Assembly: GCA_023079485.1 (NCBI GenBank)
Contig: CM041090.1
Coordinates: forward strand, 34,746,874 to 34,810,873
Reading direction: 5' to 3'
Origin: Archilochus colubris
Taxonomy: Eukaryota > Chordata > Aves > Apodiformes > Trochilidae
DNA length: 64,000 nucleotides
The notes beneath the pieces are model-generated. The model was given only the letters and a program-made list of their open reading frames with translations, was not told the origin of the DNA and searched no databases. The position numbers and the translations under genes were made by a program. Positions 37,901-46,165 of the stretch are shown piece after piece; position 1 is the first letter of the stretch; every line of letters starts with the position of its first letter.

Positions 37901-40900
37901 GTGTTTTACTGTGTATATTAAATGCATTTCAGGATAGCATTGATGCCTCCCAGAAGCTGGAAGAAGAATTTGACAGCATTGAAAGGAAGAGAGAAGAACT
38001 TGCAAATTATCTTTGTGAAGATCCAAGCAAGTTGTCCTTAGAGGACATATTTAGCACCATGAAGACCTTCAGAGATCTCTTCATCCGAGCCCTGAAGGTC
38101 AGTGTCTATGCACAGGATGCTGAGCAGTCCTGGTTCTGGTGCATGCCTCTGCTCCAGCAGCCAAGGGTGGGACAGGTACCCAGATCTAGTGGGGGCAGGG
38201 TGCTGGTTAAAACCTTGTCCTTTCAGCACTTGTCATGGGGTCACCTAGGAAAGGGTAGTCTGATCCCAGCTGTGTTGCATCCTCATGCAGTGCTGGTGCT
38301 CCTGGCCTGGCTCTCTTGTGATGTATGATTTTGGTGCAGCTTCAGCTGCAGAATTGAAAAAATGCTTTGAAGTCAAGTCCATAAGCTTTAGAGTCATGGG
38401 TTTATAAAGCTTAACCTTTTGCTCCAACCAGAGCAAACATACTCAGGCGATGTGTAGTAAAAAAGACAGCAGTGTGAAGGAAATTGTAGCTTCAGTACCT
38501 TCTACTTTTGCCTCAACTGAAGGATGAGCAGATCTACACACAGGAATAATGTTGTGTTAGGCAAATCACCACTGACACCTCCTACTGGGGTGTGGCGGAG
38601 TCCTGGCCAAGCCAGAGGTCTTCCTCTCTCCTTGGCAGGACAGCCCTTACTCCCCACGCACACTTTATTTATTGCACAGGCTAAGAACAGAATTTCTGTT
38701 TCACCTTTGCATCTGCCTGCAGATCATCTTTCTCTTCATCGGCTTTTCTAGAAAAGATTTAGCCAACCTTCTCATGCCCCTGTTACCTCACTGCAGGAAA
38801 ACAAGGACAGAAAGGAGCAAGCTGCCAAAGCAGAGAAGAGAAAGAAGCAGCTGGAAGAAGAAGAGGGGAAGAGACAGAAGGGAGAAAATGGAAAAGTTGG
38901 TGAGTATCTGAAAGGGCTTCAAAAAAGAGAAATGGAGCTGACACAAGCTCTTTGCTGGTCCTGTTTTAATGGACCGGTAGTGGTAACTTATTTTGTGGGT
39001 TTCCAGGTACTGGCTGACTGAAATCTTTTAGGTGTCTTATAGCCATAGCTAAGAATTGACTTTTCACAGTTGCAGCTGGGCAGAAAAGTTAATTTTAGGT
39101 TTGCTGACTGCACAGCAGAAAAAAACCCACAACAAATCAAAACATTTCCGTTATCTTTTTCAGTTTCTAAACATAACTTTTGGATCCCAAATCTAACAAG
39201 AAACACTTGACTTCTTCCTCTCCAAAATCCCCATGTACATTTGATTGGTCTATCTTTACTTCAGAGTACTGATGTTCCAAAAATCTTGCAGAGAACTTAA
39301 ATCTGCCTTCCTCTGAATGAAAAAAAGAGGCACAACTGAAAAGTAGAATTGCAAAAAAAGAGGAAAGAAAAATCAAGATTATTTTCTCTCTGCCTCTACC
39401 CCAAAGAAAAGGCCCCACAGACAGACTGGAAACAAGAGGTGTTTCAAGGTCATGGTGCAACCAGGCACAAGGATGGGCAGAGCTGGTGACACTGGTGTCA
39501 GTCGGAAGCAACCAGGCTTTGGGGTAGACCCTTTGGCTTCAGCCATGCCACGCTGCTGTGGGGACATGGGATGCTCCCAGGCCTGGCATTGGCACCTTTC
39601 TTTTGCACAGTCACTTGTACCGTGACAGCAGTACCCATCCCAAGCAAGAGCATCACTGCAAAGTGTCCTTCTGCCCCATCTCCTGGGCACATTTAACACT
39701 TGTCTTTCTCTCTATCCCAGTTAAGAAGGGGGTGGCAAAGCAGGAGGAGGTGTGCGTCATCGATGCCCTCCTGGCCGACATAAGGAAAGGGTTCGCTCTG
39801 AGAAAGACAAAGAACAGGCACGATTTGGATGCACTTCCCAAGCCTGTGGAGAGCCTGGAGGAGACCCAGCCTGGTAAGGGCCCAGATCCTGCTATACCTG
39901 CAGCTATTCATTCCCATCTGCCCCTCAGCCTGAGCCAAGCATACAAGCAAGAAGCCTTCACGTTTGAATCTGGGACATTTTATTTAAAGTCACTCTGCAG
40001 CCAGTGCTGTGGAGAAGAGGAGCAGAGAGCCCTGAGCTGTTTCCAGCCAGGTCAGTCCCAGAATTAGCAGCAGTTTGGAGCACCGTGGCCTTGCAACCAC
40101 AGTGATAAATCCTTTGAGTGGCATGGCCACAGAACCGTGTTGATGGGCCATGGTTCTGAGTCCCCTCCATCCTATTTAGTCTCAGTAGCAGAGCTCATTA
40201 GTGCCTTGGAGACCACTGTGCCCTGTTTTAGTCTGCATAGGGGACTCTAAAGCAGCCCTTAAAAAAAGATGAGAAAACCCTATTGACAGAAAGACCCAAG
40301 TCCTTTAGGTGCTTTTTAGGAGACAGCCCAAGGGTTTACTCTTTTGGTCTCTTGACCTTCGTGTCATGTTAGGTAAGTCCAAGGACATTGGCCTACCATA
40401 AAGCCTGATTTGTGCACTGTGGCTTTCCTGAACCTGCTCTGCAAGGGCAGGGTTAGGCTAGCTGATGTTTTGAAGTCCTCATGCAGCCAGGCCAGCAGTC
40501 CCACTTGGTTCAGGACCAAGGTTTCATCTTCCTGCTTTGGGTTTTCAGGCTACCTTGTGAGTCCAGGGGCTTCCATGGAAATCAGGCAGCAAAGACACAT
40601 AAACCCCTGCTGAAACAGAGCAGGGGCTTTGCTGAGCTAGAGCCTTGGAGTCCATGACCACATTTGTATAACATTTGAAGGGACAGGGAGTATAAAATGG
40701 TGCTGCCTCTGGATAGCTGCTTTAGGGTCAGTGCACCCTCCACAGGCAGCTGCTTGATTGTAACCTCTCCCAGTGGTAGAAACACCTTGGCTGTTCCTGG
40801 GTGCAGCTCTGAAGCTGTGGCTGATTGCATGTTTTTTTTGTTTAAAGGAAAGAGTGTTAAGGATCCACAAGGAGCAGGAAAGCAGCTCAATGATAAGACC

Positions 40901-43116
40901 AGTCAGAACAACAATGGCCATCCCTCAGAAAGCACACCCCTCTCAACCGCTGCCATGATGGAGATGGGTGGAGATGTTACAGATGCCTCTGCCTCAAACC
41001 AGGAGGTATCTAAAAACAATACTGAAGGAAATTTGCCACCGGAGTCCTGGATGGAAAGCCCCTCTGTAAGCCTGGTGGAAGCTGATGGGGTTGATCAGCC
41101 CATGCTGAATGCTGGAATGAAGCAAGCAGAGAGCTGGGCAAGCCTCCAGCCAAGCACAAAGAACGGTTCAGTTGCCTTCTCTGCTGCTAGCATAGGCACA
41201 GGGATAAGGTTTGCAAGCAGCAGTTTGGACTCTGCTCTGAGAGACCAACTCAATGGATCCATCTCTGAAGGCCAGGACAAGGAATGCCCAGCTGATGGCT
41301 TGGAGAGCTACCAGCTGGCACAAGGGCCAGAAACTCAGCTGAGCAAGACTGGGTTTGACCCTGGCAGAACTCAGCACACTCCCTGTGATGAGGCAGAGTC
41401 AAAAGAGATGGTGAAGGAGAATGAAGACCCTGGTACAGACTCACTGTTGGACACCTCACAAGAGAAGTCTTTCTCAGAGGAGCCAGCCACCGACTCTTCT
41501 TGTTCAGCAACCCTCCCCCCAGGGCAACCTCACACTGATAGGGAAAAGCAGAGGACATCTGGAAAACGGAGGAAGAAGAAGAGGCACAGCAAAAGCTACT
41601 CAGGTAGCCTATTTCAGATATAACCCTGGGGACTGAGTTGAACTGGGGGTGCTTCCCGGAATATTTGTATATACCAGGTCCTCCTCACTTGGAGGCCCAA
41701 TGCCCCCTGCCCCTAGAGCCATGCATGTCCCTGGAGCTGTTAGTTTTTTAGAGCTGGAAGAGATGTAAAAAGAAAAAAACAAGCATTGTTCATTCTCTTG
41801 ACATGTATAAGTACTTTCTAAAGGCGTAATTATGAATCAATAATTAAGAAGCCCATTACACATATGCAGTAAAGATGGCAATAAGCACATCTGTCAAGTG
41901 TGCTAAAGACATCTACAAAGCACAGTTCTGTGCAAACAAGAGCTCCATTAAACTGCAGAGCAGTGATTAAGAACAGTTAATATTGGGTACTTAATCAGTG
42001 ATCACGGCCTCTCAACTACTTACAAACACATAAACCCATCAACATCAGCACTGCCTTGGGATTGTTTTTTCCTCACCATAGCCTCATAGCAAAAGCACTT
42101 TACCTGCAGTGGCTTGAAAACCTGTCCCAGGGGTACTTCAGGTGGCTCCTGAACATCAGGCCCTCAAGCTGCAGGGTGAAGGGAGAAAGCCAACTATTTA
42201 AAAAAGGATCTTGCTGATGCTTGTGCAGAGGTTCCTATTTGGCTGGCTGGATAGATTCCTAGCACTGGGCTGCCCTGCTGGTGCCCAGAGAGAGCTTGGC
42301 TGCTGAAGGCTTGCTGCCACCTAGGTCTCATCCTGGTGAGCATCCACAGCAGGTCTTAAACCTGGGAACTGAGATTAAGTTCCCTCAGACTCTACCAAGC
42401 TGAAGCTGCCCTTGGGTGAGCACTTTAATCCTAAATAAGAGGTGCCTTATAGGGAAGACACGTCTGTCAGCCTTTAGAAAGATGATATATACTGTCCAAA
42501 GCCTGTTTTCTGCAAGATCTTGGGGTCAAACCAATGGACAGGAATGTGGTGGAAGTCTTTTTTTATCAATGTTTAATGTTTTTCTTTCCAAGGAAGGTGG
42601 AGGAGAAAGAAAAGGAGGATTTGAATACCCACTGAGCAAGACAGTGTGGGTTGGGCATCAGGACTTGCCCTTATAATGCCAGCATGCCCCAGGGCTGTAG
42701 GTTCTTAGAGTCCTAAACATGCCACTTTCCCCCAGTTAAAAAGCAAGGCACAAACCAGAAGTAGTTTGCTGGAGCCATGGCTCTCACACTTGCTTCCCAG
42801 GAGGCAGCAGGAGGAGCTGCAGCTGCAGGAGCAACTCCATGCTCCCAGCTGCAGTGATGATGTCCTGACATCTGAAATTTGTATGTCTGGCCTAAGGAGC
42901 TGATCCCCCAAAAGTCATGGGGCTCCCTGGGCATTCAGGGATGGCATCTTAGGAACTTCTCTGCTACTAGACAGTATTTTCATCATAAAAAGCTCCCTGT
43001 TTTTACATTTGCCTTGCCATGATCAGCTATATTTAGTATCTCTCTTTTGTTTAAAAGCAGAGGTTGAGACTGATACTGGAGATATTAAAACAAAAAAAGG
43101 TTGTGTGGTACAATGA
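25077..43116 (+). CDS. INF2: Inverted formin-2 (INF2), 21 coding exons, CaaX isoform of 1311 codons
   Basis: INF2 is a formin that nucleates and elongates actin filaments and, unusually, also severs and depolymerises them. The CaaX isoform acts at the ER and in mitochondrial fission (family knowledge). Domains read here: DID about residues 1-330; proline-rich FH1 about 426-565; FH2 about 593-956; WH2/DAD about 1000-1020 (core [15 protein letters not shown]); acidic tail 1042-1293; CaaX box CVVQ at 1308-1311. FH2 landmarks are present: the Ile of NIFLK (residue 674), GNFLNY (exon 14) and KLTETK (exon 15). The start ATG at 25077 has A at -3 and opens with [20 protein letters not shown], matching the family N-terminus. 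All 20 internal junctions keep frame and sum to 1311 codons, close to human INF2 at about 1249. All introns begin GT except intron 3, which begins GC. The span given includes introns; exons are listed separately. A DID-less paralogue follows downstream. Confidence 0.96.
26620..26735 (+). CDS. INF2: INF2 exon 3 (DID residues 132-170), with GC donor
   Basis: The acceptor is ttttcctccag at 26619. The exon encodes [20 protein letters not shown] and onward to LDALDHYK, a family-conserved DID stretch. The only donor that keeps frame with exon 4 is AAG|GCAAGT at 26735/26736, the consensus for a GC-AG intron. Phase 0 follows. Confidence 0.93.
27246..27405 (+). CDS. INF2: INF2 exon 4 (DID residues 171-223)
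   Basis: The acceptor is tatttttgacag at 27245. The exon encodes [18 protein letters not shown] and onward to RTQIRNEFI, then donor g|gtaagg in phase 1. It matches the middle of the INF2 DID armadillo-like fold. Confidence 0.95.
28156..28189 (+). CDS. INF2: INF2 exon 5 (34-nt exon, residues 224-234)
   Basis: This very short exon encodes [11 protein letters not shown] with flanking partial codons. The acceptor is ttttttccccag at 28155 and the donor is ag|gtaagg at 28190. The phases (1 in, 2 out) join exons 4 and 6 exactly. It is too short for open-frame scanning to find alone. Confidence 0.92.
28870..28911 (+). repeat. Poly-A / (GAAAA)n tract
   Basis: A run of 27 A residues is followed by three gaaaa-like units in INF2 intron 5. 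It could be a retroposon tail, but no element body is recognisable next to it. Confidence 0.8.
29223..29364 (+). CDS. INF2: INF2 exon 6 (DID residues 235-282)
   Basis: The acceptor is gtaatattgcag at 29222. The exon encodes [19 protein letters not shown] and onward to [11 protein letters not shown], with donor aaa|gtaagt in phase 0. It is family-conserved and acidic in the middle (EDDEELLK). Confidence 0.94.
29468..29609 (+). CDS. INF2: INF2 exon 7 (end of DID, residues 283-329)
   Basis: The acceptor is cttccag at 29467. The exon encodes [20 protein letters not shown] and onward to [11 protein letters not shown] or its spliced equivalent, and the donor is gaca|gtaaga in phase 1. It completes the DID. 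Confidence 0.92.
30129..30974 (+). CDS. INF2: INF2 exon 8 (DID-FH1 linker, FH1, start of FH2; residues 330-611)
   Basis: The acceptor is catttctctag at 30128. It begins with a helix ([15 protein letters not shown]), then a low-complexity linker, then FH1 with nine-proline and repeated five- to six-proline runs that bind profilin-actin (family role). From about 30541 to 30830 a 39-bp unit encodes LPGMG-[GN]-IPPPPPP repeats. The exon then enters FH2 with [18 protein letters not shown]. The donor is aga g|gtgggt in phase 1. The glycine-rich minus-strand frame (30007-30903) is a shadow of these proline codons. Confidence 0.95.
30505..30835 (+). repeat. INF2: 39-bp coding tandem repeat in the FH1 segment
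   Basis: About seven to eight near-identical 39-bp units of the form cca-ttgcctggcatgggtaac followed by atccctccccctccaccc encode 13-residue units. One unit carries a Cys (MCGI) and others swap Gly for Asn after GM. High similarity between units indicates recent turnover, so copy number probably varies between individuals. Confidence 0.85.
32225..32370 (+). CDS. INF2: INF2 exon 9 (FH2 lasso/linker, residues 612-660)
   Basis: The acceptor is gtcttcttccag at 32224. The exon encodes [20 protein letters not shown], then [11 protein letters not shown], then KAEPKE, with donor gag|gtgaga in phase 0. The Trp and the IEQLF block are typical of the FH2 lasso region. The matching exon in the downstream paralogue is at 56384. 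Confidence 0.94.
32456..32517 (+). CDS. INF2: INF2 exon 10 (FH2 actin-contact helix, residues 661-680)
   Basis: The acceptor is tctttaatgaag at 32455. The exon encodes [20 protein letters not shown] and two bases of the next codon, with donor tg|gtaaga. The Ile of NIFLK is the conserved actin-binding isoleucine of formin FH2 domains (family knowledge). Confidence 0.94.
33129..33231 (+). CDS. INF2: INF2 exon 11 (FH2, residues 681-715)
   Basis: The acceptor is ctttctgcag at 33128. The exon completes the split Cys codon, then encodes [13 protein letters not shown] and onward to [15 protein letters not shown]. The donor is gag|gtcagg in phase 0. Confidence 0.94.
33316..33401 (+). CDS. INF2: INF2 exon 12 (FH2, residues 716-743)
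   Basis: The acceptor is tatttttcattag at 33315. The exon encodes [20 protein letters not shown] and YLLLLQIP, ending ag|gtaagg in phase 2. Confidence 0.93.
33916..34016 (+). CDS. INF2: INF2 exon 13 (FH2, residues 744-777)
   Basis: The acceptor is ctgtccttag at 33915. The exon encodes [20 protein letters not shown] and onward to AIRRACE, with donor gaag|gtaaat in phase 1. Confidence 0.94.
35328..35398 (+). CDS. INF2: INF2 exon 14 (FH2 core, residues 778-801)
   Basis: The acceptor is tttgtttttcag at 35327. The exon encodes [18 protein letters not shown] and the FH2 signature GNFLNY, with donor tac|gtaagg in phase 0. It is nearly identical at protein level to the paralogue exon at 61181 (22 of 24 residues by my count). 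Confidence 0.95.
35512..35619 (+). CDS. INF2: INF2 exon 15 (FH2 core, residues 802-837)
   Basis: The acceptor is gttctgccttgcag at 35511. The exon encodes [20 protein letters not shown] and onward to [10 protein letters not shown], with donor gag|gtacca in phase 0. The KLTETK lysines lie in the conserved actin-contact region of FH2. Confidence 0.95.
36602..36672 (+). CDS. INF2: INF2 exon 16 (FH2, residues 838-860)
   Basis: The acceptor is cttttccacttcag at 36601. The exon encodes [19 protein letters not shown] and SKAA, with donor gg|gtaaaa in phase 2. Confidence 0.93.
37290..37410 (+). CDS. INF2: INF2 exon 17 (FH2, residues 861-901)
   Basis: The acceptor is gtgtgatttcag at 37289. The exon encodes [20 protein letters not shown] and onward to QYEKPIQ, with donor cag|gtcagt in phase 0. 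Confidence 0.94.
37933..38097 (+). CDS. INF2: INF2 exon 18 (FH2 C-terminal coiled segment, residues 902-956)
   Basis: The acceptor is aatgcatttcag at 37932. The exon encodes [20 protein letters not shown] and onward through [18 protein letters not shown] to RDLFIRALK, with donor aag|gtcagt in phase 0. It is the last core FH2 exon; the paralogue's equivalent would lie beyond the right edge. Confidence 0.95.
38797..38899 (+). CDS. INF2: INF2 exon 19 (charged post-FH2 helix, residues 957-990)
   Basis: The acceptor is acctcactgcag at 38796. The exon encodes [20 protein letters not shown] and an [14 protein letters not shown] tail, with donor gttg|gtgagt in phase 1. It is a highly charged helix like the family's. 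Confidence 0.93.
39721..39873 (+). CDS. INF2: INF2 exon 20 (WH2/DAD, residues 991-1041)
   Basis: The acceptor is ttctctctatcccag at 39720. The exon encodes [20 protein letters not shown] then RKGFALRKT. In INF2 this element serves both as the actin-monomer-binding WH2 motif and as the DAD that engages the DID (family knowledge). The donor is cctg|gtaagg in phase 1. Confidence 0.95.
40848..41623 (+). CDS. INF2: INF2 exon 21 (C-terminal tail) with alternative read-through stop
   Basis: The acceptor is tttgtttaaag at 40847. The exon encodes a 252-residue acidic, Ser-rich tail ending in the conserved [20 protein letters not shown] block and a basic [11 protein letters not shown] stretch. Spliced at cag|gtagcc (41603/41604) it joins the CaaX exon at 43061 in phase 1. 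Unspliced, it adds GSLFQI and stops at 41623, giving a 1299-codon isoform without CaaX. Human INF2 also has CaaX and read-through non-CaaX C-termini, so this dual ending is expected. Confidence 0.92.
41604..43060 (+). other. INF2: INF2 intron 21, or 3' UTR of the non-CaaX isoform
   Basis: This is non-coding sequence between the exon 21 donor and the CaaX exon. It should form the 3' UTR start when the donor is not used. No canonical AATAAA is evident within it. I see no other feature. Confidence 0.6.
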
Positions 43117-43117
43117 G
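43061..43117 (+). CDS. INF2: INF2 exon 22 (CaaX exon; stop at 43114-43116)
   Basis: The acceptor is cttttgtttaaaagcag at 43060. Joined in phase 1 to exon 21 it reads [18 protein letters not shown] then tga. Human INF2 ends EVPPDSDDNKTKKLCVIQ in the CaaX isoform, so position, length and the C-x-x-Q terminus match. Glutamine at X favours farnesylation (general prenylation rule). One base after the stop there is a good donor, g|gtatgt (43117/43118), so this is probably an internal exon with a spliced 3' UTR. Confidence 0.9.
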
Positions 43118-45444
43118 GTATGTAAACTCATAAAGGTGTTTCTATGTGAACTAACCACAGCGCTGGGACTTTACAGATCTAATCAGTACTTAGCATATCA
43201 GCTAAGCTTTTTGTCTTTGTGGCTAATCACAAATACATGTAAAATAAATTTGTTGCTTTGATTTTTACTCTTCAGGGTGTTGATCTTGGGTTGAGTGGAG
43301 TCAGTGCTGACCTCCCCTCAACACAGGGTTGCAGCCCACATGTCTGTCCTCTGTGTCAGCAGCAGCCAAACCTCCTTTCCCTGCAGATAATTAAAAGTCA
43401 TTATCCTAACCAAGTGAATCCAGCTTCATGTGATAAACAAAGTCCTTGCTTTGATCCCATTTTTTTCTCAAAAACTGTAAAAATGCAATTTCAGTACCTT
43501 TTCTGCAAAGAATGTTTGCTTTGCTTGTGGGCAGCCACTTCCTATAACACTGTTTAAATACAGGAATCTGGAAAAGATAATAAAATAGTGAACTCAGTGA
43601 GATGTACATGTTTAGGAAAGATAAAAGCTCCAACTCAAACCCATATTCAATTGCAGAGTTTCACACAAAGTAGTCAGTTGGAGCAAACAGACTGCGCATA
43701 CTTTCATGTGCATTCATGGAGGTTTCTGAGGTGAGGGTAAGGGGTGGTGTAATTTGGCTTTTGTCCCCACAAAAAAATACCACAGGTAAACCCAGTGTCT
43801 GGTGATACTGCATACCAAGTTCCCTTCATTCTTCATTGGTGCTGGCAACATACAGTTGCCCCTTAAAAGAAAGCCTAAGGAGTCTGAGGATGATTCTGAT
43901 TATTCTGTTGCAAAACTGCCCGGTTTTAGGGCAAGTGGAAAGAAAAGCACGAAAAAGAAACAATCGAAACATCCACTGTACTGAAATTGCATAGTTACAC
44001 TTTGTCCTTTCCATGCTGATGAGCACTTCCTGTGAACTGAATCAATAATGTCAAATCCCTTGCTGTCTCATTTTGTGAAAGGAATGGTTTTAGTCTCTAA
44101 CATCCCCAGTATCAGGAGCTGGGAGCCTGGCCGGGAGCTCTGCTCCTGCACAGCCTTCCAGCCCCAGGCCCTTCCCAGCCATGACAGAGGTGGAGTAGAG
44201 GAATCTCTGCAGGAGTTCCACACAGGGTTTGTTTTTGTTTCTGCATCTGAAGCATCAGTTGCTCACAAGAGAAAATAAGCTATAAATTAGGTAGTCACAG
44301 CCCTGACTACTGTTGCCCTCCTCTTGACCCTTTCCCTGCTGTACTGCAGGATTACATCAAAGGGGGAAAGGGAAGTAGCTCTGTTGGTTTAAAAATCCTA
44401 AGGAAGATTTGCAGCAAGAGCAGAAGATAGTAGCAGCAAGGAACAGGTAAGAAATATTTCAGAGGCAGTGGTCATGCTGCAGAGAGAGGACAGCTGAAAC
44501 AGAGTTAAGCATATGTGTGTTATGAGTATGTATGTTTTAAGCATGTTTTCCTGCATGCAGGCTTAAGAAAAGCTGTATTCGAAAAAAATAGGCACAGACA
44601 GCTTTGAATTCTCCTTAGAAGGAGAATATGAAGTGACCGAGTCAGGACAGAATTCCAGCTCATCCCTGAAATGCAGCTCCTGGCACAGCCAGGTCCTGCT
44701 GGCAGCACCCAGCTGAGCTTTGGTGCCGGGAGGGCAGAGCTGAGCAGCGCTTTGAAACAAAAATCTGTTTGCTTCTTAGTGTCCAGCTGAAGCACTTACT
44801 CACCCAAATGGAGCTCAAGTCTGTCCCTTTTCATGTGACAAACCAAGAGTATTACCAACCCATCAATATTTCTTCCTAGGATGCTCTCCCCCCCCCTTTT
44901 TTTTTTCTTTTTTCTTTTTCTTCTTTTATTTATTTTCCCAAGTGCACATGGTCTTGATACAGGATATTTCTCCCTCTGGTGGATTTGCTGGATGTGGAAG
45001 TTTGTTGTTCTCAAGGAAGCCACAAGAATCTTCTCTCTTCTTGTATAGATCCAGCTGCTGGCATCAAGACTCAATCCCCTTAACCAGTTTTTAGAGCTTC
45101 TGTAAAAGGCTGTTAAAAACTGCGTGCCATCCCATCCTTCTTGCAGTCCTTCTAAGTTCTCTAGGTTTAGTAATTTCAACAATTTAATATCTAGAAGCAT
45201 ATTCCAATATTCTGCTAGGAAAAGACTCATGTTGCTGGACTGAATTAGCACCCAGCATAAGAGCAAAGTAGCCCAAGGTCTGGAAAGAGGGGCAGTTAAG
45301 TACATTAGGGTTTTTTACCTCTACATGGTTTTAGTTTATTTGAGGAATATGAAACTGGTTTCCCCTTAGTTACACACATGCGAAAAAACACACCACTTCG
45401 ATTTTACAGCCGCAAAGAGTTCACATTTCCCCCTTTTCCTGCAG
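43118..45444 (+). other. INF2: Probable INF2 intron 22
   Basis: This segment lies between the donor after the CaaX stop and the strong acceptor at 45444. AATAAA hexamers at 43243-43248 and 43579-43584 could end transcripts that do not use that donor. A 60-codon basic open frame at 43802-43984 is discussed as a finding; its phase does not fit the INF2 reading frame. Confidence 0.5.
44887..44940 (+). repeat. Pyrimidine-rich tract
   Basis: A nine-C run is followed by a T-rich stretch with only scattered C. It is low-complexity sequence in the probable INF2 intron 22. The lysine-rich minus-strand frame across it is an artefact. Confidence 0.7.
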
Positions 45445-46165
45445 GTGTCACAGCAAGACAAAAGAAATAATGGAGCCCCAGAGAACCTCTCACACATCCC
45501 CTGAGTGCTGCCAGCTTCTCAGAAGCAGAGTTCTGCATTCCTGAAATGCCACCGTGGTCACCTCTGCCCCATCAGGACCCACTGCTTCTCCTCCCGCAGC
45601 CTTTTGCTCCCCTCCCCAAGACCCAAAGAGCCTCCCTGGAGACTTTGGCACCCTCAGCCCCTGCCTGATGCCAGGTGGCCACAGGGACGAGGGCTGGTCC
45701 TGAGTGTGACTACTGGCAGTGTGAAAGGGTCAGACCTCTCACCTGCTGTCCTGAAAGCCAAGTCTTTCAACCTACTCTTGGGCCAAACTCTTCTCAAAAT
45801 GACAGCTGAGTGTGGCCCAAGAAAGGGCCACAGCATTTAGCCCTCGGAGAAATTTTTAGCAGTGCCTCAACTAAATTAAGGGTATAAATTAAGCAGTGGC
45901 TGTACCATCACAGGTGGAAGCATGTTGCTTCCTCCTCTCATCACCCACTGATGATTTATATTGGACCAGGTCCAATACCCAGATCAGACAAATGTATTTT
46001 TACTCCTAGTCATTTGATGCAAGGAAAATCGGTTACAGGGGAAAAAAGTGTTTGTTTTTTTTTAAAAAAAAAAAGGATGTATTTTAGTAAACACACTGCC
46101 ATATAAACAGTGTCTGTCCTACATGATGCTTATGTGCAATAAAGTTGAAACTCATCAGTAGTCTT
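45445..46165 (+). other. INF2: Probable INF2 terminal exon, mostly 3' UTR
   Basis: A strong acceptor (cccccttttcctgcag, ending 45444) opens a stretch with a canonical AATAAA at 46139-46144. After the CaaX exon it would be pure 3' UTR. Spliced directly from exon 21 in phase 1 it would instead add GVTARQKK and stop at 45470, a third possible C-terminus. The cleavage site is only estimated as about 20 nt past the hexamer. Confidence 0.45.
46139..46144 (+). terminator. INF2: Polyadenylation signal AATAAA, candidate for INF2
   Basis: This is a canonical hexamer on the coding strand about 0.7 kb after the candidate terminal-exon acceptor. Other hexamers at 43243, 43579 and 47627 are alternatives, so use of this one is an inference. 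Confidence 0.45.

Larger units (their letters stand above)
25471..40847 (+). other. INF2: INF2 coding-region introns
   Basis: The introns between exons 2 and 21 range from about 100 bp (29365-29467) to about 1.8 kb (27,406-28,155 is 750 bp; 38,900-39,720 is 821 bp). No nested gene is recognised. A 27-nt poly-A tract followed by gaaaa units lies at 28870-28911, and a 50-codon unassigned open stretch lies just upstream of exon 6 (29.04-29.20 kb). The antisense frames over exons are shadows. Confidence 0.7.

Noticed and set aside
44887..44940. Lysine-rich minus-strand protein across the pyrimidine tract
   Set aside because: It is a low-complexity artefact of a C/T-rich run.
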